From positions 149,921-194,294 of the forward strand of contig MKTJ01000036.1 in NCBI GenBank assembly GCA_001898225.1: 44,374 nucleotides of DNA. Reading direction: 5' to 3'. This document shows positions 8,053 to 17,427 of this stretch, in pieces; within the stretch, counting starts at the first letter, position 1; every line of letters starts with the position of its first letter. The DNA comes from Chloroflexi bacterium 54-19 (GTDB taxonomy: Bacteria; Chloroflexota; Chloroflexia; Chloroheliales; Chloroheliaceae). The notes under the pieces are model-generated. The model did no database searches, had not been told where the DNA came from, and was given only the letters and a program-made list of their open reading frames with translations. The position numbers and the translations under genes were made by a program.

Positions 8053-8058
8053 ATTATA
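8053..8058 (-). promoter_or_regulatory. -10 box of recO, probably leaderless
   Basis: Read on the minus strand, the bases are a perfect TATAAT, with the recO ATG starting 7 nt after its last base. No good -35 box is seen (a TGTTCA lies at about the right distance), and there is no room for a ribosome-binding site. Confidence 0.5.
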
Positions 8059-8246
8059 ACATTTCTTTCTTTACCTGAACAGAATTTGACCTTATCTATC
8101 TTATCCACAAAATCAAATATTACGGCGTACCCCTTGATTAATAGCGGTTTAGAGGATAACTTTTGGCCCGCTCGTCCGTTTCAAATATAAGTCCCTGGCA
8201 ATTATTTGAATTAAAAACGAATGATGCGAATGTAGGAGTAAACGCC

Positions 8247-10061
8247 TTGAAACAAATAAGGAACTTCTGGCGGCAGGGCCTGGTTTGTCTGCTACTTTGC
8301 GCCTTATTAACCACCCTGGTCACGACCCTACCGACAGCCAGGGCCGAAACCACTCTCCCGGCCAACCAGTTTAGCTGGTGCGGGTTTTCAAGGGTCTGTG
8401 TTAACCCTCGTGATGGCAGTTTGTGGGTCGCCTATGGCGATTCCCCCGAACCTGACCCAACCGGTTATAACCTGGTTCATTTTTCAAAAGAGGGGCAACC
8501 TCTGAAAAATTTACGCATCCCGGCCAATCGGCACTTTCTAACTATTGTTTTTGAGCCAGGCAATGACCGTCTATACTACGAGGAAAGTAGCAGCTTGCCG
8601 GAGCCTGTCTTTACCGCTTTTGGCTACATAGACCTACAAACCGAACAACCGCATAAGTTATTCGATACAGCCACTATCGCGGGTGGTTGCAGAAGTGCTG
8701 ACACTTACCCGGTTGAAAAGTGGTATTACAACGCGTCCCGCAAGCAGTTTTATCTGCCCTGCACCAGTTATTACAACGCCACCGGCCGGCCCGAACCGCC
8801 TACCCGCACCGTTATCGTGGATACCACTACCGGCAAGGTCGTTAAACTGGTCGATTACCAGGTTTTAGCTTTGCACCCCGATGGCGGTAAACTTTACGCT
8901 TACAGGGAGTATTACGAAACTATATCCTCCGGCTACGATGATAAATTTTTCGATGTCTTCCTGGTGGACGACCAGACCCTTAAAGCTACCGCCGATATAC
9001 CCTTAATCCAGCACGAACAGCAATATACCGCCCTGACCTCTTTCAAGGTGAATTCCAAAACCGGCCTGGTCTACCTGACCAAACGTTATTGCTATGCCAA
9101 GTGTGGTCAGACCCAGGGCGCGGTGATAGACCGCGCCGGTAACCTCGTGGTGCCATTTTCGATACCCAAAGCCCAGGTCTATATTGCCATCAACGAAGCC
9201 ACTAACCAGGTTTTCGGTTGGGATTATCATGCCTACCAGGGTGGCCGGACCGAATATGACTCGTTCGATGGCGCAAACGTCATGGGCGAACGGTTGGCCC
9301 AATTTTACTCGGAACCCGTGGCAATTGACTCGGCCAACAACCTGATATATACCCCGGCACCGGGAGGAACGGGCTTCGGTTTACTGGTGATTAACGGCAA
9401 TACCAGCAGTGTCGTTAGCTTTATCAAGGTTCAACCGCCTGACGAAGCTTATCTCGAAAAAGCCCGGACTTCCCCACCTCCACCGGAACTGAATGGCCTT
9501 TACTTCAAGGAAACCGGCCACACTTTGACCGGCAAATTCTTAGACTTCTGGCAGAAAAACGGGGGATTAGCTAGCCTCGGCTATCCCATTACCGAACCCT
9601 TCGAGGAATATAACCCTGACCTGAACCGGGATTTGACGGTCCAGTATTTCGAGCGAACCCGCCTGGAATTGCATCCTGAAAACGCCGGAACTCCCTACGA
9701 AGTCGAGCTTGGGCTGTTGGGGCACGTCTTTAGCGCCATGACCGGCCCACGCGTCAACGACCTGTTCGGTTCGGGGGAAACCAGTCCGGTTGAGGGCGGT
9801 CTGTTGTTCAAAGAGACCGGTCACACTGTAACGGGTAAATTCCTGGAATACTGGCAGACTCACGGAGGGCTGACCCGGCACGGACTTCCCCTTACCCAAC
9901 CGACCAGTGAAGTCAACCCGATAGATGGTAAAACCTATCTGGTCCAGTATTTCGAACGAAGCCGCCTGGAACTGCACCCTGAGTTCGCCGGTACAGAGTA
10001 CGAGGTGCTTTTGGGGTTGCTGGGTACCCAGAGTTTGCGCGCCCACGCCTGGCCGGTTTAA
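8247..10061 (+). CDS. Secreted beta-propeller-like protein with two LGFP-like C-terminal repeats
   Basis: About 604 residues. The start is a TTG at 8247, because AGGAG (8234-8238) sits 8 nt before it and it gives a clean signal peptide: a basic end, then LVCLLLCALLTTLVTTLPTA and cleavage after ARA. A longer frame back to 8163 would bury this signal. Residues about 35-400 are beta-rich and read like a six- or seven-bladed propeller (phrases such as DGSLWVAYGD and NDRLYYEESS). The C-terminus has two 78-residue repeats (about 415-492 and 516-593), each with FKETGHTxTGKF, W, GGL, VQYFERxRLELHPE and YEVxLGLLG. Such repeats resemble LGFP-type cell-wall modules. It is extracellular, possibly wall-bound; the ligand is unknown. 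Confidence 0.85.
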   Translation: MKQIRNFWRQGLVCLLLCALLTTLVTTLPTARAETTLPANQFSWCGFSRVCVNPRDGSLWVAYGDSPEPDPTGYNLVHFSKEGQPLKNLRIPANRHFLTIVFEPGNDRLYYEESSSLPEPVFTAFGYIDLQTEQPHKLFDTATIAGGCRSADTYPVEKWYYNASRKQFYLPCTSYYNATGRPEPPTRTVIVDTTTGKVVKLVDYQVLALHPDGGKLYAYREYYETISSGYDDKFFDVFLVDDQTLKATADIPLIQHEQQYTALTSFKVNSKTGLVYLTKRYCYAKCGQTQGAVIDRAGNLVVPFSIPKAQVYIAINEATNQVFGWDYHAYQGGRTEYDSFDGANVMGERLAQFYSEPVAIDSANNLIYTPAPGGTGFGLLVINGNTSSVVSFIKVQPPDEAYLEKARTSPPPPELNGLYFKETGHTLTGKFLDFWQKNGGLASLGYPITEPFEEYNPDLNRDLTVQYFERTRLELHPENAGTPYEVELGLLGHVFSAMTGPRVNDLFGSGETSPVEGGLLFKETGHTVTGKFLEYWQTHGGLTRHGLPLTQPTSEVNPIDGKTYLVQYFERSRLELHPEFAGTEYEVLLGLLGTQSLRAHAWPV

Positions 10062-10076
10062 TAATTTCTATAAAAC

Positions 10077-10118
10077 AAAGAAGCCTTTCATTACAGTTTT
10101 CCTGAAAGGCTTCTTTTT
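10077..10118. terminator. Bidirectional intrinsic terminator
   Basis: A perfect 14-bp stem, AAAGAAGCCTTTCA (10077-10090) and TGAAAGGCTTCTTT (10103-10116), has a 12-nt loop and a T-rich tail on the plus strand. It lies between the convergent secreted-protein and response-regulator genes, and the A-rich 5' flank also gives a partial U-run for the minus strand. Confidence 0.9.
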
Positions 10119-10126
10119 ATTAAAAG

Positions 10127-10585
10127 CTAATTTTTAGTTACAAAACTGGCGATATAGTTAAGGAGGTTTTCCATATCGAACGGTTTGCTGATATAGCCGG
10201 TACAGCCCGCCGCCAGGGCGCGCTCTTCGTCCTTGCGGGTTGCGTGGGCGGTTAAAGCGATAACAGGGGTGGTCTTAAACTCGGCCAACTGGCGCAACCG
10301 GTAGACCGTTTCCCAGCCGTCCATACCCGGCAGAGATAAGTCCATCAAAATAATGTCGGGGTGCTCCCTTTTGGCCTTTTCCAGCCCTTCCTCTCCGTTG
10401 GTGGCAAAAACCAGATTATAACCCTCCGCTTCCAGGAGTTCTTCAAGCAAAGTCCGAATATCCTCGCTGTCCTCAACTACCAGCACCCGGATATGCGGTC
10501 CGACTTCCAAATCGTCGGAAGTTTGAGCCAGTATGGTTGTAAATGGCAGCCGCAACGTTGTATAAAATTGTAGTTTAAAGCTCAT
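10127..10585 (-). CDS. Single-domain response regulator (receiver)
   Basis: About 152 residues from ATG 10585; a GTG at 10609 would add eight residues and has no ribosome site. After a 31-residue lead comes a full receiver domain: acidic pair in VLVVEDSED (E38, D39), phospho-acceptor D82 in LMDLSLPGMDG, Thr112 in ALTAHA and Lys134 in YISKPF. There is no output domain, so it acts by protein contact like CheY or Spo0F, or as a phosphorelay step. It lies about 110 bp downstream of the hybrid kinase on the same strand, its likely partner. Confidence 0.9.
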   Translation of the reverse strand: MSFKLQFYTTLRLPFTTILAQTSDDLEVGPHIRVLVVEDSEDIRTLLEELLEAEGYNLVFATNGEEGLEKAKREHPDIILMDLSLPGMDGWETVYRLRQLAEFKTTPVIALTAHATRKDEERALAAGCTGYISKPFDMENLLNYIASFVTKN

Positions 10586-10693
10586 AATCTTACTCTTTCT
10601 CGCCTTCACAATTACAGGGCCAGGGGCCGATTTGCCGAAAATCCATAAATTTTTTTATTCCGGCTAGCAGGTCTTATTTGGTAGCTTCTTCTG

Positions 10694-13600
10694 TCAGGAA
10701 GCTTTTGTGAGCAAAGTTTGCAGTTCATCCAGGATTTCTTCGAGCGGACGGCTTCCTTTTTGAATAATCTGGTTAGCATCCCGCTGCAACCGCTCGTAAT
10801 CCTGGGCGGTTAAAATCTTGGCCGTCAGGACCACTACCGGTATTTGACTGGTCAGCGGGTTGCCGCGGATTCGCTGCAAGACCTCAAAACCATCCATATC
10901 CGGCATCATCAAATCGAGCAATATAACCCCCGGTTGGGCCTGGCTCATCAAACGCAAGGCTTCCAATCCACCGGCAGCAGTCCGTACCGTATAACCGGCC
11001 TCAGAAATGGCCTGTTCAAGGACGTTACGAATATCCGGCTCATCATCAACCACCAGCACATCCCTGGCCTTAACCCCCCGGCTACCGTTCTCATTGGGCC
11101 CGCTCTTGCCCGGTTCCCCTGAAGCCACCAGTTCCAACGAGGCGACTTCTTCGTCAGTACTGCGGGTCAGGCGGTCCAGGGTCCGCAGCAGAAGGTCACG
11201 GTCAATCGGTTTGACCAGGTATTCATTCGCGCCCAGGACAAACCCTGCCGAGCGGTCCGCCACCACCGAAAGCATAATGACCGGGATAGAAGCCGTGGCT
11301 GGTTCAGATTTTAACTGCTGCAAAACCTGCCAGCCGTTTGATTGGGGCATCATCACGTCAAGAGTAACGGCGTAAGGGCGCAAGCGCGTTATAATGGAAA
11401 GGGCGCGAGTCGGTTCGGAGAGGCCCACCACATGGTAAACGGTGCCTTCCAGGGCGTGTTGAATCAGGTCAACCACGTCCTGGTCATCATCAATCGAGAC
11501 CACCAGTTTCTTACCAAGGTCCCGGCTGGCCTGCAAAGCCTGGTCCAACGCAGTGTCCCCGTTGGGTGTTTCAGTCGGCTGGGAAGCAATCAGGACCGTA
11601 TTATCCGGCTCACCAACCAGGATTGGGCTGAACAGAGTAGGCCGCAACGGGAGAGACTCAACCTGAACCCTGGTAGGTTTGCGGGGCAACAGGATGGTAA
11701 ACGAACTACCTGCACCCGGTTGGCTTTCAAGTTTGAGTTTACCTTCCAATAATTCGGTAAGTTTTCGCACAATCGAAAGGCCCAGGCCGGTCCCGCCATA
11801 ATTGCGGGTACTCGAATTGTCCACCTGGTAAAACTCCTCAAAAATCTGAGCCTGCTTTTCGAGAGGAATACCGATACCGGTGTCTTTGACCGTAATAGCA
11901 ATCCATTCCTTGCCAGTCTTGAAGCCCTCCGGCCCATCCGGATCAAGATAGGCGGTCAGAGTAACCTCGCCTGTATGGGTAAATTTGATAGCATTCGAAA
12001 TCAGGTTTATCAGAATCTGGCGTAATTTGTCCGCGTCCGTCTCTACTGTCCCGATATTATCATCCACTTTGGCCGTAAACTTGAGACCCTTTTCGGTCGC
12101 CAGGGACTGGGTTTGTTCGATAATGGAATTCATGAACGGTTCGAGTTCGAGCTGAGAGTGGGAAATATCCATCCGACCCGCTTCAATCTTGGCTATGTCG
12201 AGGACATCGTTGACCAGGTTTAAAAGGTGCTGGCCGTTTTTGAGGACTCGTTCGAGGTTCGATTTCTGACGTTTGGAAAGGTTGGCTACCTCCGAACCGC
12301 GCAAGGATAGCTGGCTGAAACCGATAATCGCGGTAAGGGGTGTCCTTAATTCGTGCGACATAGTGGAGAGGAACTGGCTCCGGGTGCGATTGGCCTGTTC
12401 CAGGGCCGAATTGAGGATAGAGAGTTCGTCCCGCTGGCGGCTAAGCTCGGTATTGCTGCGCTGTAGTTCGCGCTGGCGGCGTTCCAGTTCTTCGGCCTGA
12501 CTCTGGATATGGAGGTAAGCCTGGCTGTTACTGATAGCAACCGCCAGGTTGCCGGTTATAACGCTCAACACGTTACGGATTTTCTCGTTCATCGGGTAGA
12601 GGGTACCGGCGCTGATTACACCAAAAAAATCGTCGCCCTGGGCCAGGGGTAAATGATAGAGAGTCGCGGGCAAAGCCTCCCCCATTAAGGTTTTGACCAC
12701 AAAACCCCTGGCTTCGGGAGTATCGGGGCGGTCCAGGATAAGCGGTTGGCGAGTCTGGGCGACCCGGCCCGACATGCCCTCACCCAGGCTGAAAAAAGTT
12801 TGAAGCTGGCTCTTATCCAGGCCCTGGGAAGCGTACAGGGTAAGCAACTCGGTCTCTTTATTAAATAAATAAATCGCGCCGACCTGCAATTGCAACTCAT
12901 TGACCAGGGCTAGCAAAAACTGGTCGAGCATAGGTTCGAGGGCAAGGCTGGTCGTCAGGGCGTTATTCAAGACAAGCAGGCTTTGCTGAATATCCTGCTG
13001 GCGGAGGGCGTTTTGCTGCGATTCCAGCGAGGCTGCCATGCTGTTAAAATTTGTTGCCAGGCGCCCAAGTTCATCGTTAGAGGGGTTCTCTATCCTGGCG
13101 GTCAGGTCACCATCTTCCAGGCGGTCGGTGACCCCCATAATCTGGTCGAGTTGGGTCTGCATTTTCCTGATAAAACCGCCAAAAGAACGCCAGATTATTA
13201 TGACCGCGCCCAGGGCCATCACTATTGAAATTATTAAAAGGGTCAGGTTGAAACCGTTAACCCGGTCCTGGAGTGCGTTATAGTCGGAAATTACAGCCGT
13301 TTTAAGGTCACTGGTAGAGCTACGGACCTGGTCAAAATACCCTTTACCTTCCAGGGCGCGGGCCGGTAGGCGGGCGTTCCGCAAGCTATCGCCGCCTGCC
13401 TGGACAAATTGAATTTGCTGCTGACCAAAATTTTGATACCAGGCATCGCTCTTTTGCTTCACGACCTCGAGGGCATCGCTGGAAGCCTTAAAATAGGTCT
13501 TGTAATTAGGTTGGATGGTAAAACTTTTTTGTAGATCGGCGTAAGCAGAAAGAAAATCGTTGCGGCCCTGGTTGTAAGGGTCAAGGAAAACCGGGTCGGT

Positions 13601-13831
13601 AGTAGATACATAAGCGCGTACACCGGTTTCCTGGTTTAGCATAGCCGTCAAGATGGTATCAACATCCTGGAGGGCTTCGGCTTTACCATCGTCACGGGAG
13701 CGCTGGTTATTAATTATGGCAATACCAAGTCCCAGGTCTAAAATGAGGACGAACAAAAGCAACCCAATTGTTATTAAAAGATTACGCGTTAGCCGCCGAA
13801 CCAACCCGGTCGAGGAGCCGTTTTTCGCCAC
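10694..13831 (-). CDS. Hybrid sensor histidine kinase (CHASE3-HAMP-GAF-HK-REC-REC)
   Basis: 1045 residues. Membrane helix 1 (about 15-40), a periplasmic CHASE3 sensor (about 45-185), membrane helix 2 (about 196-215), HAMP (about 216-270), GAF (about 285-440), a coiled coil (about 440-485), HisKA with the phospho-His H493 in MSHELRTPLT, then HATPase with the N box near ILINLISNAIKFTH, DTGIGIP and GGTGLGLSI. Two receivers follow: the first with D825 (TLDVMMPQSNG), the second with D973 (LLDLMMPDMDG). It senses an unknown external signal at the membrane and probably hands phosphate to the small regulator downstream. The 5' side (13832 onward) is AT-rich. Confidence 0.93.
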   Translation of the reverse strand: MAKNGSSTGLVRRLTRNLLITIGLLLFVLILDLGLGIAIINNQRSRDDGKAEALQDVDTILTAMLNQETGVRAYVSTTDPVFLDPYNQGRNDFLSAYADLQKSFTIQPNYKTYFKASSDALEVVKQKSDAWYQNFGQQQIQFVQAGGDSLRNARLPARALEGKGYFDQVRSSTSDLKTAVISDYNALQDRVNGFNLTLLIISIVMALGAVIIIWRSFGGFIRKMQTQLDQIMGVTDRLEDGDLTARIENPSNDELGRLATNFNSMAASLESQQNALRQQDIQQSLLVLNNALTTSLALEPMLDQFLLALVNELQLQVGAIYLFNKETELLTLYASQGLDKSQLQTFFSLGEGMSGRVAQTRQPLILDRPDTPEARGFVVKTLMGEALPATLYHLPLAQGDDFFGVISAGTLYPMNEKIRNVLSVITGNLAVAISNSQAYLHIQSQAEELERRQRELQRSNTELSRQRDELSILNSALEQANRTRSQFLSTMSHELRTPLTAIIGFSQLSLRGSEVANLSKRQKSNLERVLKNGQHLLNLVNDVLDIAKIEAGRMDISHSQLELEPFMNSIIEQTQSLATEKGLKFTAKVDDNIGTVETDADKLRQILINLISNAIKFTHTGEVTLTAYLDPDGPEGFKTGKEWIAITVKDTGIGIPLEKQAQIFEEFYQVDNSSTRNYGGTGLGLSIVRKLTELLEGKLKLESQPGAGSSFTILLPRKPTRVQVESLPLRPTLFSPILVGEPDNTVLIASQPTETPNGDTALDQALQASRDLGKKLVVSIDDDQDVVDLIQHALEGTVYHVVGLSEPTRALSIITRLRPYAVTLDVMMPQSNGWQVLQQLKSEPATASIPVIMLSVVADRSAGFVLGANEYLVKPIDRDLLLRTLDRLTRSTDEEVASLELVASGEPGKSGPNENGSRGVKARDVLVVDDEPDIRNVLEQAISEAGYTVRTAAGGLEALRLMSQAQPGVILLDLMMPDMDGFEVLQRIRGNPLTSQIPVVVLTAKILTAQDYERLQRDANQIIQKGSRPLEEILDELQTLLTKAS

Positions 13832-14208
13832 AAATTCACCCTTTCCTTGGTTTTTAATATACCGTATCTGTTCGTTTCTTTATATTGCAGGATTGGCAGG
13901 GTTATATAATTACCGGTCCACCTAAATTGCACCTTAAAGCTCTTATCCAGGGCTTTAAAACAGGTATTGCACACAAATTTTAACTAGCCTTTTAGCTGAA
14001 ATTAAAATGCCAAATCTTTTGGTACAGGTTTATACCAAGTTAACCAATAAGTCAATGGTACTTATTTGGTTTGTTTATTTCCTCAATTTTGCTTCCTTTG
14101 AAGAGGCAGATCCCCACACTAACTATACAACATAAATCTGGTTTTTACACTTTTCCCGCCCAATTTGGCCCCTGCCAGAAGGGCCGGTTGGCCTGGTAAA
14201 GAACCTAC
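13832..14208. other. Intergenic region between divergent genes
   Basis: An AT-rich stretch of about 380 bp between the divergent kinase and mannosidase genes. I see no gene, tRNA or clear terminator. One imperfect palindrome, AACCAATAAG with CTTATTTGGTT, lies near 14040-14070 and could be an operator, but nothing fixes its role. Confidence 0.4.
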
Positions 14209-14238
14209 TTGCCTGTTTGAACTAAAAATAGTTATAAT
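14209..14238 (+). promoter_or_regulatory. Promoter of the alpha-mannosidase gene
   Basis: TTGCCT (14209-14214), an 18-bp spacer and a perfect TATAAT (14233-14238). It predicts a start near 14245 and a 5' leader of about 175 nt before the ATG. I recognise no riboswitch in the leader. Confidence 0.55.
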
Positions 14239-14420
14239 CGGGATAATTTTACAAAAGGGATTAATTTAGTGGGGGTTAAATATCGCAACTCCACCCACGG
14301 CCCTCTTAACCGGGCGGACTAACCTTAAACAAACTAAGCGGCAATACCAGCCAGTGAAGTCTTTTGCAAGCAAGAGTTTTCCTGCATAAGTACCTGAATT
14401 TATTAGGAAAGTGAATCTAA

Positions 14421-17400
14421 ATGAGCCTTACTTTTTCGCCTTCCCAGGGCGACTCGCAACCCGCTCCGGCGGCAAAAAAAACCCTTGTCCTGGTCTCGCA
14501 CACCCACTGGGACCGGGAGTGGTATCTCACCTTCCAGCAATACCGGTTTAAACTGGTCCGGCTGGTGGACCGTCTGCTGGCAATTCTCGATAGTGACGAG
14601 GAATACGCCTTCTTTATGCTTGACGGCCAGACGATTGTCCTTGAAGATTACCTGGAAATTCGTCCTGAACGCCGGCCCGACCTGGAACGCCATATAACGG
14701 CGGGCCGCCTGCTGGTCGGACCCTGGTACGTGCTGACCGACCAATTTCTGGTCAGTGGTGAGGCGCATATTCAAAACCTGACCCGCGGCCTCAAAATTGC
14801 CCAGAGTTTTGGCCGGTCCATGCGGGTGGGCTACGTCCCGGACCCCTTCGGCCATATCGGCCAGATGCCCCAGATTCTTAGCGGTTTTGATATTGATAGC
14901 GCGGTCTTCTGGCGCGGGGTCGGGCCGGAGATGGTCCAGGTCGAGTTTGTCTGGATTGCCCCGGACGGCACGGCAGTCAACGGGGTCCACCTGCCCGGCA
15001 ATGCCAATATCGGGGGGTATAGTTCCGCTGTAGCCTGGAATAGCGGCCCAGAAGCGGCCCTGACCCAGTTAAAAGCGGTCAAGGACCTGATTATTGACCG
15101 CACCGGCTCTAACATCGCCCTTTTAATGAACGGCAACGACCATGTCGAGCCTGCCGCCGACCTTCCGGCCACCCTTAGGGCCGTCCGCGAGGAGTTCGAA
15201 AAACAAGGGGAATCTTACAACCTGGTCCACGGCACCCTACCCCTTTACCTCGAACTGGCCCGCCAGAGCGGGGTCTGGGATAGGCCGGAGACCCCACGCC
15301 ACATCGGGGAATTCCGGGATAGCCAGCTAGCCTTTTTGTTGCCGGGTGTCACAAGCAGCCGGATGCCTATCAAGCAACAAAATGCCCGTATGGAGAATTT
15401 GCTCGAACTGGAAGCCGGGCCGGCCCTGGCCTGGTCCTCCTCTTTACCCGGCCAACCTGCCCGCAAAGATTTCGACCCGCGCTCGCTCCAGGGTCTTTAC
15501 CAGACGGCCTGGAAATACCTTTTGCAAAACCAGCCCCACGATAGCATCTGTGGGTGCAGCATCGACCCGGTCCACGACGAGATGCAGACCCGCTTTACCT
15601 GGATTGAGCAAATTGGGCAGGATTTGTGGCAGGAAGGTAATCGCAACCTGACACGGGCCATCAACACAACCCTTTCCGGTGTAGAGAGGGCCCAACCCAT
15701 CGTGATTTTTAACCCGGTGCCGAGCCGCCGGACCGACCTGGCAAGCCTCTCCATCACCGCACCGGACGGCCTGACCGATTTCGTGGTTACGGACGAGCAA
15801 AATAATGTCCTGCCGCATACGGTGTCCAGTTTTGATGAAGAAATGCTCTTTACAATGGACATACCGGCTTTTGCTCTCAACGGCATGGCTGCCCAGGCCG
15901 GGGACGAAGGTCGCATAATGGATTACACCATGTCATCGCTCGATTTCAGGCCGACCTCCGACCAGTCGACCGTTGAGGCCCGCGTGGTGGTGATGTATAT
16001 GTCGGCAGCCCCGACCGACCCGACCCTGATGCAGCGGGCCATGACCGAGGTCCAGCATTATATCGAGAGCGGCACCGAAACTTTCCGGCTGACCGTCTAC
16101 CGCCAGACCGGGGCGAAACTCGATTTTATCGCCCGTGATATGCCGCCAACCGGTTACAAGACTTTCTTCCTGCGGCCCAACACCACCGAATACGCTCAAC
16201 CAGAACCGGCCCTGGAAGAAATCTCTGATAAGACGCTCACTATCGAAAACGAGTTTTACGAACTGACTGCCGACCCTACCAGCGGCCTCTTTACCCTGAC
16301 CGACAAAGAAACCGGGGCGGTTTTTACCGACCTGAACCGCTTCCGGGACGGCGCGGACGCCGGTGACGAGTACAATTATTCCCAGGCCACCCGCGACCTG
16401 GTTATCGAAAGTTTTAGCAGTCTACCGGAGGTTACCCGCCATATCAGCCCCTTGCAGAGCAAGCTAATCGTAAAGGCTACCCTTGAATTGCCCCTGTCGC
16501 TGACCGCCGACCGCCAGACCCGCACCTCTGAAACGGTCGTTTGCCCGGTAGACATCGAAGCAAGCCTGGTACCGGGCGTCAAAAGGGTCGATTTCGCGGT
16601 GACCTTTGAAAACCTGGCAAAAGACCACCGCTTACAGGTCGTCTTACCCGCGCCGTTTGCCGTAACCGAAGCGGACGCCGAGCAAGCTTTCGACGTGGTC
16701 CGCCGCTCCACTCAGCTTCCGGCCTTTGATAGCAACTGGCGCGAAGACCCGGTACCGACCGCGCCCCAGAAGACTTTCGTTTCGATTTACGACCCAGAAA
16801 AAAATCTCGGCTTTACGGTCATGAACCGGGGCTTACCCGAATACGAAATTCTCCCGGCGGACGAAACCAACGGTTCGGCGGTAGCCATCACGCTTTTGCG
16901 CTGTGTCGGCTGGCTCTCCCGCGCTGACCTTTTAACCCGCCGCGACCACGCCGGGCCGGGCCTGGAAACTCCCGGCGCCCAACTGCTGGGCCAGCACAAG
17001 TTTAACTACGCCATCGAGCCGCACCGGGGCAACTGGCTGGAAGCGGGCGCACAGCAACAGGCCCACGCCTTCAACCATCCCCTGACCGGTCTTAACGCGG
17101 CGGTCCAGCCTGGCCTGGGTCTCCCCGCGACGGCCAGCCTGGTTGAAATCGAACCGGGCAGCCTGGCCCTCTCCACCATCAAACCGGCAGAAGACGGTGA
17201 AGGACTGGTCGTACGGGTCTGGAACCCGGCCACCACGACTATCCCGGCGGCGCGGTTCCGGTTCTACCGCCAACCGGCCCATCTATGGCAGACAAATTTG
17301 GCCGAGGATACACTGGCCGAAATGAACCCTGACGGCGAGGGCTGGTACACCCTTCCCATCGCGGCCAAGCGTATCGTTACCCTCAAAGCCGATTTTCACG

Positions 17401-17423
17401 GCGGTACGGGAGAAAGCGAATAG
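14421..17423 (+). CDS. Alpha-mannosidase, glycoside hydrolase family 38
   Basis: 1000 residues, a normal length for bacterial GH38 enzymes. The N-terminal catalytic domain opens with SHTHWDREWYLTF, where H29 and D31 are expected zinc ligands; VPDPFGHIGQMPQIL contains the likely nucleophile D141; PHDSICGCS near H373 gives another ligand. A helical bundle and beta-sandwich domains fill about 400-1000. The long HTHWDREW form is typical of cytoplasmic enzymes such as mannosylglycerate hydrolase (MngB) and alpha-mannosidases; the substrate cannot be separated here. It has no signal peptide. The M29-like gene begins 4 bp after its stop, so they are one operon, and an ABC sugar-binding lipoprotein follows. 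Confidence 0.92.
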   Translation: MSLTFSPSQGDSQPAPAAKKTLVLVSHTHWDREWYLTFQQYRFKLVRLVDRLLAILDSDEEYAFFMLDGQTIVLEDYLEIRPERRPDLERHITAGRLLVGPWYVLTDQFLVSGEAHIQNLTRGLKIAQSFGRSMRVGYVPDPFGHIGQMPQILSGFDIDSAVFWRGVGPEMVQVEFVWIAPDGTAVNGVHLPGNANIGGYSSAVAWNSGPEAALTQLKAVKDLIIDRTGSNIALLMNGNDHVEPAADLPATLRAVREEFEKQGESYNLVHGTLPLYLELARQSGVWDRPETPRHIGEFRDSQLAFLLPGVTSSRMPIKQQNARMENLLELEAGPALAWSSSLPGQPARKDFDPRSLQGLYQTAWKYLLQNQPHDSICGCSIDPVHDEMQTRFTWIEQIGQDLWQEGNRNLTRAINTTLSGVERAQPIVIFNPVPSRRTDLASLSITAPDGLTDFVVTDEQNNVLPHTVSSFDEEMLFTMDIPAFALNGMAAQAGDEGRIMDYTMSSLDFRPTSDQSTVEARVVVMYMSAAPTDPTLMQRAMTEVQHYIESGTETFRLTVYRQTGAKLDFIARDMPPTGYKTFFLRPNTTEYAQPEPALEEISDKTLTIENEFYELTADPTSGLFTLTDKETGAVFTDLNRFRDGADAGDEYNYSQATRDLVIESFSSLPEVTRHISPLQSKLIVKATLELPLSLTADRQTRTSETVVCPVDIEASLVPGVKRVDFAVTFENLAKDHRLQVVLPAPFAVTEADAEQAFDVVRRSTQLPAFDSNWREDPVPTAPQKTFVSIYDPEKNLGFTVMNRGLPEYEILPADETNGSAVAITLLRCVGWLSRADLLTRRDHAGPGLETPGAQLLGQHKFNYAIEPHRGNWLEAGAQQQAHAFNHPLTGLNAAVQPGLGLPATASLVEIEPGSLALSTIKPAEDGEGLVVRVWNPATTTIPAARFRFYRQPAHLWQTNLAEDTLAEMNPDGEGWYTLPIAAKRIVTLKADFHGGTGESE

Positions 17424-17427
17424 GCGC

